Source: Cephalotrichum gorgonifer
Taxonomy: Eukaryota > Ascomycota > Sordariomycetes > Microascales > Microascaceae
DNA length: 64,000 nt
Assembly (NCBI GenBank): GCA_900312665.1
Contig: ONZQ02000001.1
Coordinates: 4,496,640-4,560,639 of the forward strand
Reading direction: 5' to 3'
The notes below the pieces were generated by a model. The model was not told the origin of the DNA and ran no database searches. It was given only the letters and a program-made list of their open reading frames with translations. This document shows, in pieces, positions 1 to 10,768 of the stretch (position 1 is its first letter; the number at the start of each line of letters is the position of its first letter). A program made the translations under genes and the position numbers.

Positions 1-3000
1 TCCATGGACGAGATGATATCACTGCAGGCGCCTACGTTGCCGCCGACCTGCGCCAGTGGAGTTGCGACTCTGCAGCCCGGGACGCCAATGACGATCGGCC
101 GGGGCCGGAAAACCAACGGGATGTCAACTCCGGGGGCACTATCCGTATACTCTAGCTTCACCGCTTCGACGGCCCGTCCTGACAGGCAGCGCGGCCGTTT
201 GTTCAAAGCCCACGGGCTAATGGCCCCTATTCCAGAGGACCTCCTCCATCCGAAGCCGTCGCCCGAAGACGACGAAGAGGCGAGGGTTTACGTTGACGTC
301 ACGTCCCTATCCAAAATTGGCTGCTTCTCTGGAGACTGGGTCCGCATCGAAGCCTCGGAGGAACCACCAGCAAATGGGTTCGGGGCCTTCGGTCTCGGGA
401 GCTTCAACCACGCCGAGGCGGAAGAGTCTAACTGGCGTCCGGTGCGGGTTTACAGCCTTCCCGAGAGCCATTCCCGCCGGCCAATGACGCGGATCCCGAG
501 CTCGCAGCAACGACACGCCGGCAGGAGACTGTCATTCTTCGAGTCTCAGGTCCAGAAGCCGGCGAGCCCGGCGGCCTACGTCTCTCCGATACTCCAGGCT
601 AACCTGGATAACGCCTCGTACGTCCGCCTGTCGGCGTTGAAGAAGGGGTCGTACCAAGGCAAGGGTACTCTTCCCAAGTTTACCAATGCTTCTCGGCCGC
701 CCGATGCGCGTGACATCCGAATCCATCGCATCAAGTCTCCCGTGACCACCGAGGGGGCGTATCAAACGGCTGTTCTGGGTGGGATTAAGCGCTTCTTCTC
801 TCGCAAGATCCGGCTGCTCCGCACGGGGGACGTCCTCGCCATACCCATCGACGCCCAACTCGGGAAGGCCATGCAGGAGGCGCCGGGATCCGCCGGTGGT
901 ACCGAGGTCGACGACGTCGTTGCCCTGAGCGGAGCGGCGAAGGGTCTTCCGGGGCCGTCCCGGGTCAGCAACGTTGCCTGGTTCAAGGTCGACCATATCC
1001 AGGTGAATAAATCTGGAGACGATGACCACAGCTCCGAAGAGCTCTGGGGCTCGGTCGCGAGCGTGGATAGCTCTTCGGTCGTGTTGAACGTGTCGGGCTT
1101 CGAGACGAGCCGGATACCGGGGGCGAAGGACAATAACTGGGAATACTACCTCGGCTTGAAGAAGGTGGGGAGGTCCCTTCCGGACGTTTCCGTCCCACCG
1201 TCACTGCCGGAGCCGGAAGCTGGATACATAACCCCCGTACGGCGGCAACTGCGGGAGCTGATGGCGACTGCGACGAGTCAGAGGGCTATCCACCTCAACA
1301 TGCCCCCCGTCGCCATACTGCTTGTCTCGGCTCACCGGGATATCGGCAAGGCTACGGTGGTCAAGTCTGCCTGCGCCGACATTGGCCTCCACTCGTACAC
1401 GATTGACTGCTACGATATCCTGAGCGAGTCCGGTGGCAGTGGGGGCGACGTGAAGACGGAAGCGTACCTGAGCACCAGGGCGGACCGCGCCGTAGGGTGC
1501 GGGCCGGACTCATGCGCGCTTCTCATCCGACACATCGAGACTCTCACCGCCGAGAGAATTGCGACGTCGCTCAAGGATATCCTACAGAGGGTCCGCGTGC
1601 TGGTTGCGACGACCAACGAGGTGGATAAGCTGCCGGATTCGATTCGAGGCCTGTTCACGCATGAGCTCGAGCTGCGCGCGCCCGACGAGGCCGAGAGAGA
1701 GGCAACGCTCAAGGCGGTCATCAACGACCGGGGGGTTAGTGTGGACCCGGCCGTCGACCTGGGCAACATCGCTCTCAAGACGGCGGCGCTTGTGGCGGGG
1801 GACCTCGTTGACGTCGTCGACCGGGCCGTCATCGCGCAGCAGACGCGTCTAGAGCACCTCACGGAGGAGAGATCCGACAGTGCTACCTCCGGCGGGCTAT
1901 CCGTCTCTGTACGCGACGTCCAGGTCGCCGGGGGGCCGTTCTCCCGCTGCCTCACGAAGGAAGACTTCGACCTAGCCGTCGACGCCGTCCGCAAGAACTT
2001 CTCCGACGCCATCGGCGCCGCCAAGATCCCGAACGTGAGGTGGGCCGACGTGGGCGGTCTCACAAACGTCAAGGATGCCGTGACGGAGACGATCCAGCTG
2101 CCCCTGGAGCGGCCGGAGCTCTTCGCCAGGGGCATGAAGAAGCGGTCGGGCATCCTTTTCTACGGGCCCCCGGGGACGGGCAAGACGCTCCTGGCCAAGG
2201 CCATCGCGACCGAGTACAGCCTGAACTTCCTCAGCGTCAAGGGGCCCGAGCTGCTCAACATGTACATCGGCGAGTCGGAGGCCAACGTGCGGCGGGTGTT
2301 CCAGAAGGCGAGGGACGCGCGGCCGTGCGTGGTGTTCTTCGACGAGCTGGATTCGGTGGCGCCGAAGAGGGGGAACCAGGGGGACAGCGGCGGGGTGATG
2401 GACCGGATCGTGTCGCAGCTGCTGGCGGAGCTGGACGGGATGTCGGGCGGGGACGACGACGCGGGCGGGGTGTTTGTCATTGGGGCGACGAACCGGCCGG
2501 ACCTGCTGGACCCTGCGCTGCTGAGGCCCGGGCGGTTCGACAAGTTGTTGTATCTTGGGGTCTCGGATACAAGAGAGAAGCAGGTGACCATCCTCGAGGC
2601 CCTGACGAGGAAGTAAGTTGTCCCCTAATCCCCCCCCCCTTTGTATCACCTTTTCATATCTGCTTCTACCTGAAGCTGGAGCACCGTTTCCAGCCGGGGA
2701 GAAAGAAGAGAGAAAAAAAGAAAACGAGCGACTAACAAGCGAGTAATAGGTTCACCCTCCACCCGTCAGTCATCCTCTCCAGCGTAGCGGCCCACCTCCC
2801 CTTCACGTACACGGGCGCGGACTTCTACGCGCTCTGCTCGGACGCCATGCTCAAGGCCGTCACGCGGCAGGCGGCGCACGTGGACGCGCGGGTGCGTGCG
2901 CTCTGCGCTGCGAGGGAGGCGAGCGGCGAGCGGGCGATCTCAACGGCGTACTTCTTCGACCACTACGCTGAGGAAGAGGACCTCTCGGTGCTCGTGACGG

Positions 3001-3344
3001 AGGCGGACTTCATCGAGGCGCAGAGGGAGCTGGTGCCGAGCGTCAGCGCCGGGGAGCTGGCGCACTACGAGAGGGTGAGGAGCTCGTTCGAGGGGGCGAC
3101 GAGCGGGTCCTCGGGGGCTAACGGGGAGGCTAAGAGTCCCGGGGGCAAGGGGAGGGAGAAGGGGAGGGGGAAGGGGAAGGAGAGGGCTTCGGAGTTCCCG
3201 GCGGGGTTCGGCGGTGGCGGCGGAGAGGAGGAGGTGGGGGGCGTTAATGGGTCGTCGAGGGGGAAGGGGAAAGGGAAGGGTAAGGCCGTTGCGGGTTCTG
3301 GATTCCAGGAGGGGACGGCGAGCGACGACGATGGGCTGTACTAG
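1..3344 (+). CDS. pex6: Peroxisomal biogenesis AAA+ ATPase Pex6, 5'-truncated
   Basis: Pex6 pairs with Pex1 in the peroxisomal exportomer, which pulls ubiquitinated import receptor Pex5 out of the peroxisome membrane using ATP. The frame is open from base 1, so the gene starts upstream; the ATG at 4 is probably internal, because filamentous-fungal Pex6 is usually longer than the 1067 residues visible here. Exon 1 ends at 2612, the intron is 2613-2749 (GTAAGT, branch ACTAAC at 2731, acceptor TAG), and exon 2 runs to TAG at 3344. The first AAA module is degenerate (SAHRDIGKATV from about 1327, in place of a canonical Walker A), as usual for Pex6. The second is complete: Walker A GPPGTGKT at 2164, Walker B VVFFDELDS near 2329 and the GATNRPDLLDPALLRPGRFD segment. 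The C-terminal tail is Gly/Lys/Arg-rich low complexity (from about 3120). Family identity is secure; the true start is not visible. Confidence 0.95.
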
Positions 3345-3729
3345 AGAGATCACCCGGTCGGGGTTTGCATTGTATTGTAGATATATATATATATTTCTGT
3401 TTCGCGGGTAGCATCAGGCAAGTGATGTGGCAGGTGGAGTGGATGGCTTGGGAAAGGGGGGGGACTCGGGTTCATCTCGCATTTTCAAAAATTCCAACGG
3501 TTTTTTTTTTCCAACCCAAGGCTTGCCTCATCAGGGCTGGGTTAGAGGTGGACGGATACAAACTATTGCGCTTAAGTCGACATTTAGGCGGTGTGTTGGG
3601 GCCAAGTGCTGGATTAGGACTGCATCACGGCACATCGGGACTGGTCCCGGACCGGTCGGGCCAATGGTTTGTCGTTCCCCCGGACGAAGTGGAGCCGTGG
3701 AGTCGGCGTTGGCCCCGCCCGGGCCCCCG

Positions 3730-3755
3730 CGCCAAACCCCGCGCGGGGTTTGGCG
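3730..3755. promoter_or_regulatory. 26-bp perfect palindrome upstream of the aldo-keto reductase
   Basis: Each half reads CGCCAAACCCCGC and the second half is its exact reverse complement, with no spacer. It lies about 390 bp before the reductase ATG and about 115 bp before the TATA-like box. A symmetric GC-rich site of this size is a candidate dimeric transcription-factor site; which protein would bind is not known. Confidence 0.5.
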
Positions 3756-3868
3756 TGGACAGCATTAATACAGGCGCGATGCAGAGGGGCCCGTTTTGCA
3801 GGGGTTTTCTGTGCCGGATGGTGCCATGCCGCTTTCCCGTAGGGTTGCTTAGGGACGAGCTAGAAGTG

Positions 3869-3882
3869 TATAATATAAAAGG
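3869..3882 (+). promoter_or_regulatory. TATA-like box of the aldo-keto reductase gene
   Basis: The sequence TATAATATAAAAGG is a good TATA element followed by a CT-rich stretch, the usual arrangement at a fungal core promoter. The reductase ATG is about 240 bp downstream, implying a leader of roughly 200 bases. Confidence 0.5.
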
Positions 3883-4036
3883 GGATCCGTTAACACGGGC
3901 CCCATCTTCGTCACTTCCCTTCCGGCTCTCTCTCTCCTCTTCCTCCCCTCCTGCTCCATTTCATTCGACCCCCCTTTTCCAAGCTTCTTCCCGCAGACAC
4001 GTGCCCCCCCCACTTAAACACCCTAGGGAGCCGCCT

Positions 4037-4044
4037 TGACGTCA
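4037..4044. promoter_or_regulatory. CRE octamer TGACGTCA in the reductase leader/promoter
   Basis: Exact palindromic TGACGTCA, 79 bp before the reductase ATG. This is the consensus for bZIP factors of the CREB/ATF family, which in fungi include stress regulators such as Atf1/AtfA. A role in regulating the gene is inferred from position only; it may lie within the transcribed leader. Confidence 0.4.
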
Positions 4045-4122
4045 CCTCAAAACGCTAACACCAACACCATTTCGAAGCCGCGAAAGCAGAGAACCGTGAA
4101 GAAGAATCCCTTGAAGCGGAAA

Positions 4123-5450
4123 ATGGCGCCCGAGCTCACACCCGGCATCAAGGCCTCTCTCGAGGCGACAAAGGTCGAGTACCGACGTCTCGGCCAGAGC
4201 GGGCTCCGGATCTCCGTGCCCATCTTGGGTGCAATGAGCATCGGCGACAAGAGGTGTATGCCGTGGGTGATCGAGGAGGAGGAGGTACGAAACGGCTGTC
4301 AAACGTCGTCTCCCTTCCCGCATCTTTTTCTAACTCCATCCTGCTGGGTTCGCTCTCTCACTAACTCTACTGGAAAATAGGGCCTCGCGCTCCTCAAGGC
4401 CGCGTACGATATGGGCATCAACACGTGGGACACGGCCAACATGTACTCCAACGGCGTGTCGGAGGAGATTATCGGCAAGGCGCTCAAGAAGTTCGACATA
4501 CCGCGCCAGAAGGTCGTTGTCATGACCAAGATCTTCTGGGCCGCAACGGAAGAGATTGGTGTGTCCCCTCCTGCTGTCCTTGCTCTTTCTCGCCCCCCTT
4601 TTTTTTTTATCCACTAACCATCTCCGTACCACCTCCCCTCCCTCCAATCCCCCTTCCTTTCCTTAACACCGTCCTCCCTACTGCCCCCTCACTAACACCC
4701 CCCTTAGAGCTCGTCCAATGGAAGCACCAAAAGGAATTCGCCGCCTCAAAGGACTACCAGAACCAATACGGCCTCTCCCGCGCCGCAATCTTCAACCAGG
4801 TCGAGGCCTCCCTCGCCCGCCTCGACACCCCCTACATCGATCTCCTCCAGATCCACCGCTTCGACCCGGCCACCCCGATCGAGGAGACCATGCGCGCCCT
4901 CCACGACCTCGTCCGCTCCGGGAAGGTCCGCTACATCGGCGCCTCCAGCATGCGCGCCGTCCAGTTCGCCCGCATGCAGTTCGCCGCCGAGCGCAACGGA
5001 TGGACAAAGTTCGTCAGCATGCAGGGCCAGTACAGCCTCCTGTACCGCGAGGAGGAGCGCGAGATGAACCGCTTCTGCGACGACACGGGCGTCGGGCTCG
5101 TGCCGTGGGCGCCGCTGTGCAGGGGCCACCTCGCGCGCCCGCCCGCCGCCTTCGGGTCGACGGAGAGGAGCGCGGCCGAGAAGGAGAACCCGGGGCTCAC
5201 GGGAGGGGCGGTGGAGCCCGACCTCAGCATCATCCGTCGCGTGCAGGAGATTGCGGAGAAGAGGGACTGGCCCATGTCGCACGTCGCGCTAGCGTGGATC
5301 AACAAGAGGGTCGCGAGCCCCATCGTGGGCTTCAGCTCCGTCGCGAGGATGGAGGAGGCTGTGGGCGCGTGTGGGAAGGTGTTGACGGACGAGGAGGAGA
5401 AGTATCTGGAGGAGCTGTATCAGCCGAAGCCCGTCATCGGGCACTCGTAA
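4123..5450 (+). CDS. NADP-dependent aldo-keto reductase
   Basis: Reduces aldehydes or ketones with NADPH in the cytosol; the natural substrate cannot be read from sequence. Exons are 4123-4284, 4381-4558 and 4708-5450 (introns 96 and 149 bp, ACTAAC branch points at 4360 and 4691), giving 360 residues, normal for the family. The start is the first in-frame ATG, in a good context (AAAATGGCG). The catalytic tetrad is intact: Asp71 and Tyr76 (TWDTANMYSNG), Lys104 (VVMTK) and His163 (LLQIH). The later ASSMRAVQF and VGFSSVARMEEAV segments fit the substrate/cofactor-binding part of the barrel. It resembles the group of yeast Ypl088w and fungal versiconal-type reductases, but no secondary-metabolite genes lie beside it, so a general detoxification role is as likely. 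Its promoter carries a palindrome, a TATA box and a CRE. Confidence 0.92.
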
Positions 5451-5817
5451 TCGGGGAAATGAAGGGCCGTTGGGGGGCTTGGTGTTGAGTATTGGTAGAG
5501 AGGATGTAAGGGGTAGGCTGGCTAGACTGCGTAGTCCCAAGTGGAGAGCTCTCATATATTCGAACCCACATGCAGCAAAGCTCATGTCCTGGGATAAACC
5601 ACCCATTCGTATAGACTACGTGCGCTAAATGCTCGAGTTTAAATACAACCGAGACGAGCCTACCAGCCGTCCGGTGAGTGGAAACACTTTCGAATGAAAG
5701 GAGGGAAAAGACTCTCCAAAACGCCAACCGCTACCGTAACCCAGCCAACATCCCCGCTCCCGCCCCCTCCTCGACGGCAGGCAGAATTCGTGACTACGTC
5801 TTTTACCTCTCCTCATC
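5451..5817. other. Convergent 3' flanks
   Basis: This is the gap between the ends of the aldo-keto reductase (+) and the SH3BGR-like gene (-). It should hold both 3' untranslated regions. No gene or strong repeat is seen. Confidence 0.5.
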
Positions 5818-7380
5818 CTACGCCCCCTTACCCCCTTTCTTCTCCTTCTCCTTCTCCTCCTCCTCCTCCTCCTCCTCGTCGGACTCGTCATCAGACTCAT
5901 CAGACGCCTCGGGAATAGCCTCCGCCCGCTCGACGGCCTTTATCTCCTCCTCAGAGACCTCCCTGAGTAGGGCCCCTTGGAGAGAACTCACATGTTCGTT
6001 GGAGAACGAGGGCCAGCTACTTGACGTCGGGGACTGCAGAGGCCGGTCGAGGTCGGGGGCTGAGTGCTTCCAGGCGGCTGATGTGGGGGACTGGAGGCCG
6101 TCTGGCTTCGACTGCGACGAGGCGGAGGAACTTAGGGGTGGGGGTAGTATCCTAGTGGTCTTTACCACTATCACCTCCTCCGCTTCAGATTCCTCCTCTT
6201 CAGACTCCTCTTCAGACTCCGATTTGGATTCGGATTCGGCTACCTTCTTAGACCCGGCCGCGGAAGGCTTCTCTTCCGCAGACTTGGACTTGGCCTGGCT
6301 GGTCTTCTCCTCCTCAGACTCGGATTCAGACTCGGACTCGGACTCGGATTCATCCGTAGACTCGGCCTTGCCAGGCTTCTCTACAGATTTGGGTTTAGCC
6401 TCGTCCTTGGACTCGCTCTCGCCGGACGTCTCCTTTGCAGACTCGGGCTTATCTTTATCCTTCGACTCGGCAGCCTCGCTAGGTTTCTCTTCCTTCTCGC
6501 CGGCCCTGGCATCTTCAGCTGCCTTGACCTTGGCCTTCAGACTCTGCAACCTCATTTCCTTGGCCTTCTTTGCGGCCTCGTCGGCAATCGATCGAACGGG
6601 CAGGGTCGTCTGCGCGGGGCCCGACGTCGCGGCTGCGGCCGGCTTAAGTGCCTCCTTGCCCTTCGTTATCGCTCCTAGGGACGGGGCTGCTGCTGCTGCT
6701 GGAGCGGCAGAAGCGGCGGGAGCGGCCGAAGTCGACGCCGAGGCTTTGGGTGCGGCTTTGGCCGGCTTCCGCTTGGGGGTCGGTATCAGGGCGGCCTGGG
6801 CTTTTGTGGGTATGGTGTAGTCGTCGTAGTATATCTTTACGTGCTGCTTGAGCTCTCCGTACTCGTTCCACTCTTCCACCTCGGTCAGGTCCTACGTGGT
6901 GCAAGGGAAGACCGGTTAGCTGTGGGCTCAGAAACGTAACCTGCCTGGTTCATTGCCGCCCCCTCCGCCCTTGGATTCCCGAATTCGATAATAAGACGGG
7001 AAGGGGAATAGCTACGACAAGGGACATGAAGCCGAGAGCCCCAACCAATAACCGAGGCGAAGGAGAGAAAGAAGAGAAAAAGGACATACCCCAAGGATCA
7101 CGCCGTCCTGGGCAAGCCCCGGAAGCTTCCTCACCCTCCCCTCGGCATCCTTCCCCGCACGCCGACGCCAGAGGATCCGGGCCTTGTCATCGGTAGCTAG
7201 GTCGACGGCCTTGAAGGGCACCTTGTTCGCGCGTAGGATGGTCTCGAGGCGCGAGGTGGCCGTCACGATGTGGGCGGAGCCGGCGGTGAGGGAGGTGAGG
7301 ATGTAGAGGGCTGGGTCAGTCCCCAAGGCCGCCCCGGAAGGAGGGACCCCTGAAGGGGCAATGCCGGAGGAGGATGCCAT
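5818..7380 (-). CDS. SH3BGR-like thioredoxin-fold protein with long acidic tail
   Basis: On the minus strand exon 1 is 7380-7090 and exon 2 is 6891-5818, with a 198-bp intron (donor GTATGT, acceptor TAG), giving 454 residues. Residues about 24-125 (YILTSLTAGSAHIVTATSRL through KQHVKIYYDDYTIP) match the SH3-binding glutamic-acid-rich (SH3BGR) glutaredoxin-like family: a thioredoxin fold without the CxxC redox pair. The intron sits inside this domain. The remaining about 330 residues are disordered: Ala/Pro/Lys-rich, then alternating Lys/Glu/Ser blocks with runs of SESESESE and a terminal poly-Glu. This may bind other proteins or RNA; no enzyme activity is expected. The start ATG is the first in frame and precedes the domain by about 23 residues. 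The precise function is unknown. Confidence 0.85.
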
Positions 7381-10336
7381 GATGGGTGTTTGGTGAGGTC
7401 AGGAGATTGGAGAAGGGGAGAAAAAGCAAGCGGATGCGTATCTGTCGCTGATTTGGCTTCGGCTCCGAATAAAGTGAAGGGAGCTACAGGTAGGTAAGCT
7501 ATCGGGACGGACGACGAAGATTACGTCCGCACCGCGGTGGGCCGAGACAGAAACGAAGACGAAACTCGGTCTTTAGTGGTGCGTCTGTGTTTGGTGTGCG
7601 TGTGTGGTGGTGGGTGGGTGACGAATGAGTGAGGTGGGGGGCGAGGACAGTGCCAAGAAATATTAAGGGGTGCTGCTCCTCCCTTCGTCAGCGAAGGCGG
7701 GGGCGGGGTAAAACGGTAAGTTTTGGAGGCTCGTCACGCCTCCGTGGAAACAGTGGTAGTGGCAGCGTGGTGAGGTGTTGGAGGGGCAATCCACTAGTAT
7801 TAATTACGAGTAGCACCTTCCATTTTCCATCCCGAATCATCGATCGCCATCTCGAACATGCGACGGAATCCAGCTTGTTTCAGCCGGTGCTAACTAAACA
7901 CTCCCGTTTGAACGATGAATATCAATCGCGGAAGGCCTCGAGCAGCATTATTGTGAGAGAGCCTGCTCGCCACGAAGCCCAAAATCCCGAGATGAAATCA
8001 TCACCCAGGACCACAACCCAATGGCTGCTTCAATGTTCACTTGAAATTTATCTACTCGTATGGGTACGAGTAAAGTACGCCTCCTCCCAACGACTCCGGA
8101 AAAGTTGAAGGTGGCCACCGGCGCGGGATCGGCTCGGATGCTAGCAGATGGTCTTGTCTTCAGGGTACCGTACCGTTCCCCGACAGGAGCTCTGTCTCAG
8201 TCAAAGACACTGCGAAGGTTTGTGACGTAATACTCCATCTCCATCACCCGAAACACTTTTTTCTTCCTTTTCTTTTCGTTTCTTTTTTCCCCTTTCTTCA
8301 TCTCTTTTTTTGTCTTTCTTCTCTTTTCTTTTTCTTTTTCTTCCCTTTCTTCCCTTTACCTCTTACCCATCTCGTCCGAACTAGTGGTGAAAGGCTGCAT
8401 TGATGGTGACGGTGTGCGACGTGACGTGACGTGGGGCCTTCCGGCTGTTCCCCAAAGCATCCCATTTCTTTCTCTTTCCGTCCTCCTTGTGGCGGTCGGC
8501 AACTGTGTACGAGTGCTATTGGCCGACGGATGTGAGCTAGCTGTTCCTGCATGAAGGCGTGGCGTTCTCCAGACGGGCTGTTCGCCGGAAAGGCAAAAGC
8601 CACCGTCTGCCCGATTGGCGGCGGTGAGTGTGATAGCTCCATACTTTTTTATGTCGAGGGAACGGACTGACTCGACGTTGGGCGTTGACGTTTAGAGCGT
8701 ACTTTCACTAGCATTAAGGCTACCTGTGGACCGAGAATCCTGTCCACAGGGTCAATATGCCTGACCAACGCATCACAAGCCAACTCCTGCAAGTCGTGGC
8801 GCAGCTCGCCCCGGACGGACCGGCTATTATCGAAGACTTGCAGATCAAGCCCTGGCGAGGGATCAGCGGGACCGACTACTAGGATTTGGGAACAAGGCCG
8901 ACTCCTCCACGGCCGCCGTCGCCGATCATCGACAACATCAGCTGTATCTCCGCTCCCTACGTTGGAGTCGTATTACTATCAGAGCAATACAAGTCGGAGT
9001 ATGTACGAGTACTCAGGCTCAGCTGGTGACTCAAGTCCCATCTGCCGACCAAGCGGGCCGTCGTGCTGGAGTCAATGAATAAGCCTCGGAGGTGCTCGGT
9101 CAAGCTCGACTCCAAGTATGGTACAGTATTCACAGCTATCACTTTGCACGGCGACAAACCAACAAGATTACTCCGTACTTGAGAATAGAATGGAGGTGTC
9201 TACGAGTAGGTACGAGTGTACCAGAGCAAGTGTACTACTCGCGAGGGCTCAGACAGCCCAGCTCAAGTGCTCATGTTCGCTAGCGCTCGCGTGCTCAGAG
9301 TAATATTAGTACAGGGATCATCGCGATAAGCCCTGGAGTTCGCTTCTCACAAGTACCAAGTATTCGTATACTCGTAATAATACTTGTAAAATGAATCCGT
9401 CCTGCGTCCCCAGCTAAGAAGACGCAGGTCCCCGCCAACAGAGCACATCTGGCCAATCGCGACCATGCCAACGCCACCCAATCCCGGTATCCACTCACGA
9501 GTAATATTAGGACACAATTAGCGCCCCATGTCGCTCATCTGTCAAGCCCGGCTAGTCAGCCCAACCGGGCTAGAACAGGCACAACCCGCCCTCCCCCTTT
9601 CTCCTCCCCTTTATTACCTATCCTTGTATAGAATCCCTGACCGCTCTGACCAGAATGTCTCCAAATAATAGGAAAAGAAAGGGGGGCGGGGGAGATGAAA
9701 ATAGCTCCAGAAATCGCAAAGGATGGGGCGCAGGAGACCTGCAGTAGGGAGGGAAGGAACAACGGCACAGGCACAAGAAGTACCGCCCCTGCAAGGGCCA
9801 AAAATGGATGATCACCCTTGTCCGATGGCAAATTGGGATGACAAAACTTTTTCGTTCGATACAAGCGCGAGGTACAAATGCGACATGACTGTTGTACAAC
9901 GACCTGGAATGAGTGTCGCACCCCAGGGCTCTCCTGTGATGCTGAACCATGTACTCTTGTACCTGTACTCCGATTGCAGGGATCTAAGATTGTGTCCATG
10001 TTCCTGACGCCGTAGGGTAGCATTTTGTTTAATCGTGCCAGGACCTTCTGTGGATCCTCCCCAAATATCACTCTTTTGCGCGATGCGCCCCCAATAAACA
10101 TGGTCTGGCTCGGGTCCACCGCAATAACACACCCGTCACACTTCACTCAAAAGCAAGCCTTGCCCCCCCCTCTCTACGCTCCTCTTCCTCTTTCTCCTTC
10201 TCCATCAACCATCTACATTCGTTTACTCAACCCCCCACGCTCCTTAAGCAAAAACCATCAGCCTTCGTTTTTTCAAACGACCACTCACGACTCTTACGTT
10301 TTACGTACCTCTTAATCCCACAAAAACTCGATCAAG
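7381..10336. other. 3-kb intergenic region
   Basis: No gene is convincing. It contains a T-rich pyrimidine tract (about 8258-8358), an inverted repeat TACTCGTA-TGGG-TACGAGTA at 8053-8072, more copies of the same octamer at 9004, 9201 and 9369, CGTGACGTGACG half-sites near 8410, and a CT-rich leader (about 10165-10210) before the GPI-protein gene. Two small open frames (8757-8882 plus and 9556-10146 minus) were considered and rejected. Confidence 0.5.
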
Positions 10337-10768
10337 ATGCGTTCCTCCGCCATCCTCACTCTCCTCGCCGTCGCCGTCTCGGCCTCGGTCCCCGAGTACC
10401 CTGAGAGCAGCAGCCCCGCTCCCTGCACCTCCACCCAGACCCAGACCGTCACCGTGACCTCGTGCACCACCACCCCCGAGCCCACCCCCGAGGAGCCCAT
10501 CTACGAGGAGCCCGTCCCCACCTCCACGGTCCCCGAGCCCGAGGAGCCCATCTACGAGGAGCCCTCGCCCAGCTCCGGCGCCGAGGAGCCCATCTACACT
10601 CCCCCCGCCAACGAGACCACCCCCGAGGTCCCCCCCGAGACCTACGAGCCCGAGCCCACCGCCTCCAGCGAGGAGGAGTCGCCCGTCGAGGCCGGCGCCG
10701 CCTCCGCCTCCGTCCAGCTCGGCCTCATGGTCTCTGCCGCCCTCCTCGGCTTCTTCGCCCTCAACTAA
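10337..10768 (+). CDS. Small GPI-anchored cell-wall protein
   Basis: Intronless, 143 residues. It has a signal peptide (about residues 1-16, hydrophobic TLLAVAVSA), a Cys-flanked Thr-rich motif (CTSTQTQTVTVTSC, common in fungal wall proteins), three EEPIY repeats in a Pro/Glu/Thr-rich stalk, and a hydrophobic C-terminus (LGLMVSAALLGFFALN) preceded by small residues that suit a GPI cleavage site near EAGAASAS. It should be displayed on the plasma membrane or cross-linked into the wall. Nearly every codon ends in C or G with a strong preference for C, more extreme than its neighbours, which suggests high expression. The start is the only ATG placing the signal peptide at the N-terminus, and a CT-rich leader precedes it. 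It has no enzymatic domain, so the role is structural or adhesive by inference. Confidence 0.85.
   Translation: MRSSAILTLLAVAVSASVPEYPESSSPAPCTSTQTQTVTVTSCTTTPEPTPEEPIYEEPVPTSTVPEPEEPIYEEPSPSSGAEEPIYTPPANETTPEVPPETYEPEPTASSEEESPVEAGAASASVQLGLMVSAALLGFFALN

Larger units (their letters stand above)
3345..4122. other. pex6 3' flank and aldo-keto reductase promoter
   Basis: No gene is seen. The stretch holds a short TA repeat (about 3380-3394), poly-T near 3500, a 26-bp perfect palindrome, a TATA-like box, a pyrimidine-rich leader (about 3915-3980) and a CRE octamer, which are listed separately. The order palindrome, TATA box, CT-rich tract, CRE, ATG suggests that most of it is the promoter and 5' leader of the downstream reductase gene. 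Confidence 0.6.

Noticed and set aside
5551..5575. GGTTCGAAT on the minus strand, similar to a tRNA B box
   Set aside because: It lacks the trailing CC, and no A box or cloverleaf can be drawn around it. No other tRNA candidate was seen in the window.
5678..6820. 380-codon Ser/Asp-rich plus-strand frame
   Set aside because: It is the antisense of the Lys/Glu/Ser-repeat exon of the SH3BGR-like gene; the repeats make both strands open.
7629..8108. 159-codon plus-strand frame upstream of the SH3BGR-like gene
   Set aside because: It does not start with ATG, has random-looking composition and lies in the promoter side of a divergently oriented gene.
8757..8882. 41-codon frame starting MPDQRITSQLLQVV
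   Set aside because: Peptide-like composition and moderate GC3, but no upstream signals, no neighbouring exon in phase and no motif. It could be a relic; the evidence is too thin to call a gene.
9556..10146. 196-codon open frame on the minus strand beginning CDGCVIAVDPSQTMF
   Set aside because: It starts at a non-ATG codon, has no GC3 bias unlike every real gene here, matches no family I recognise, and overlaps the likely promoter of the GPI-protein gene. A gene relic is possible but unsupported.
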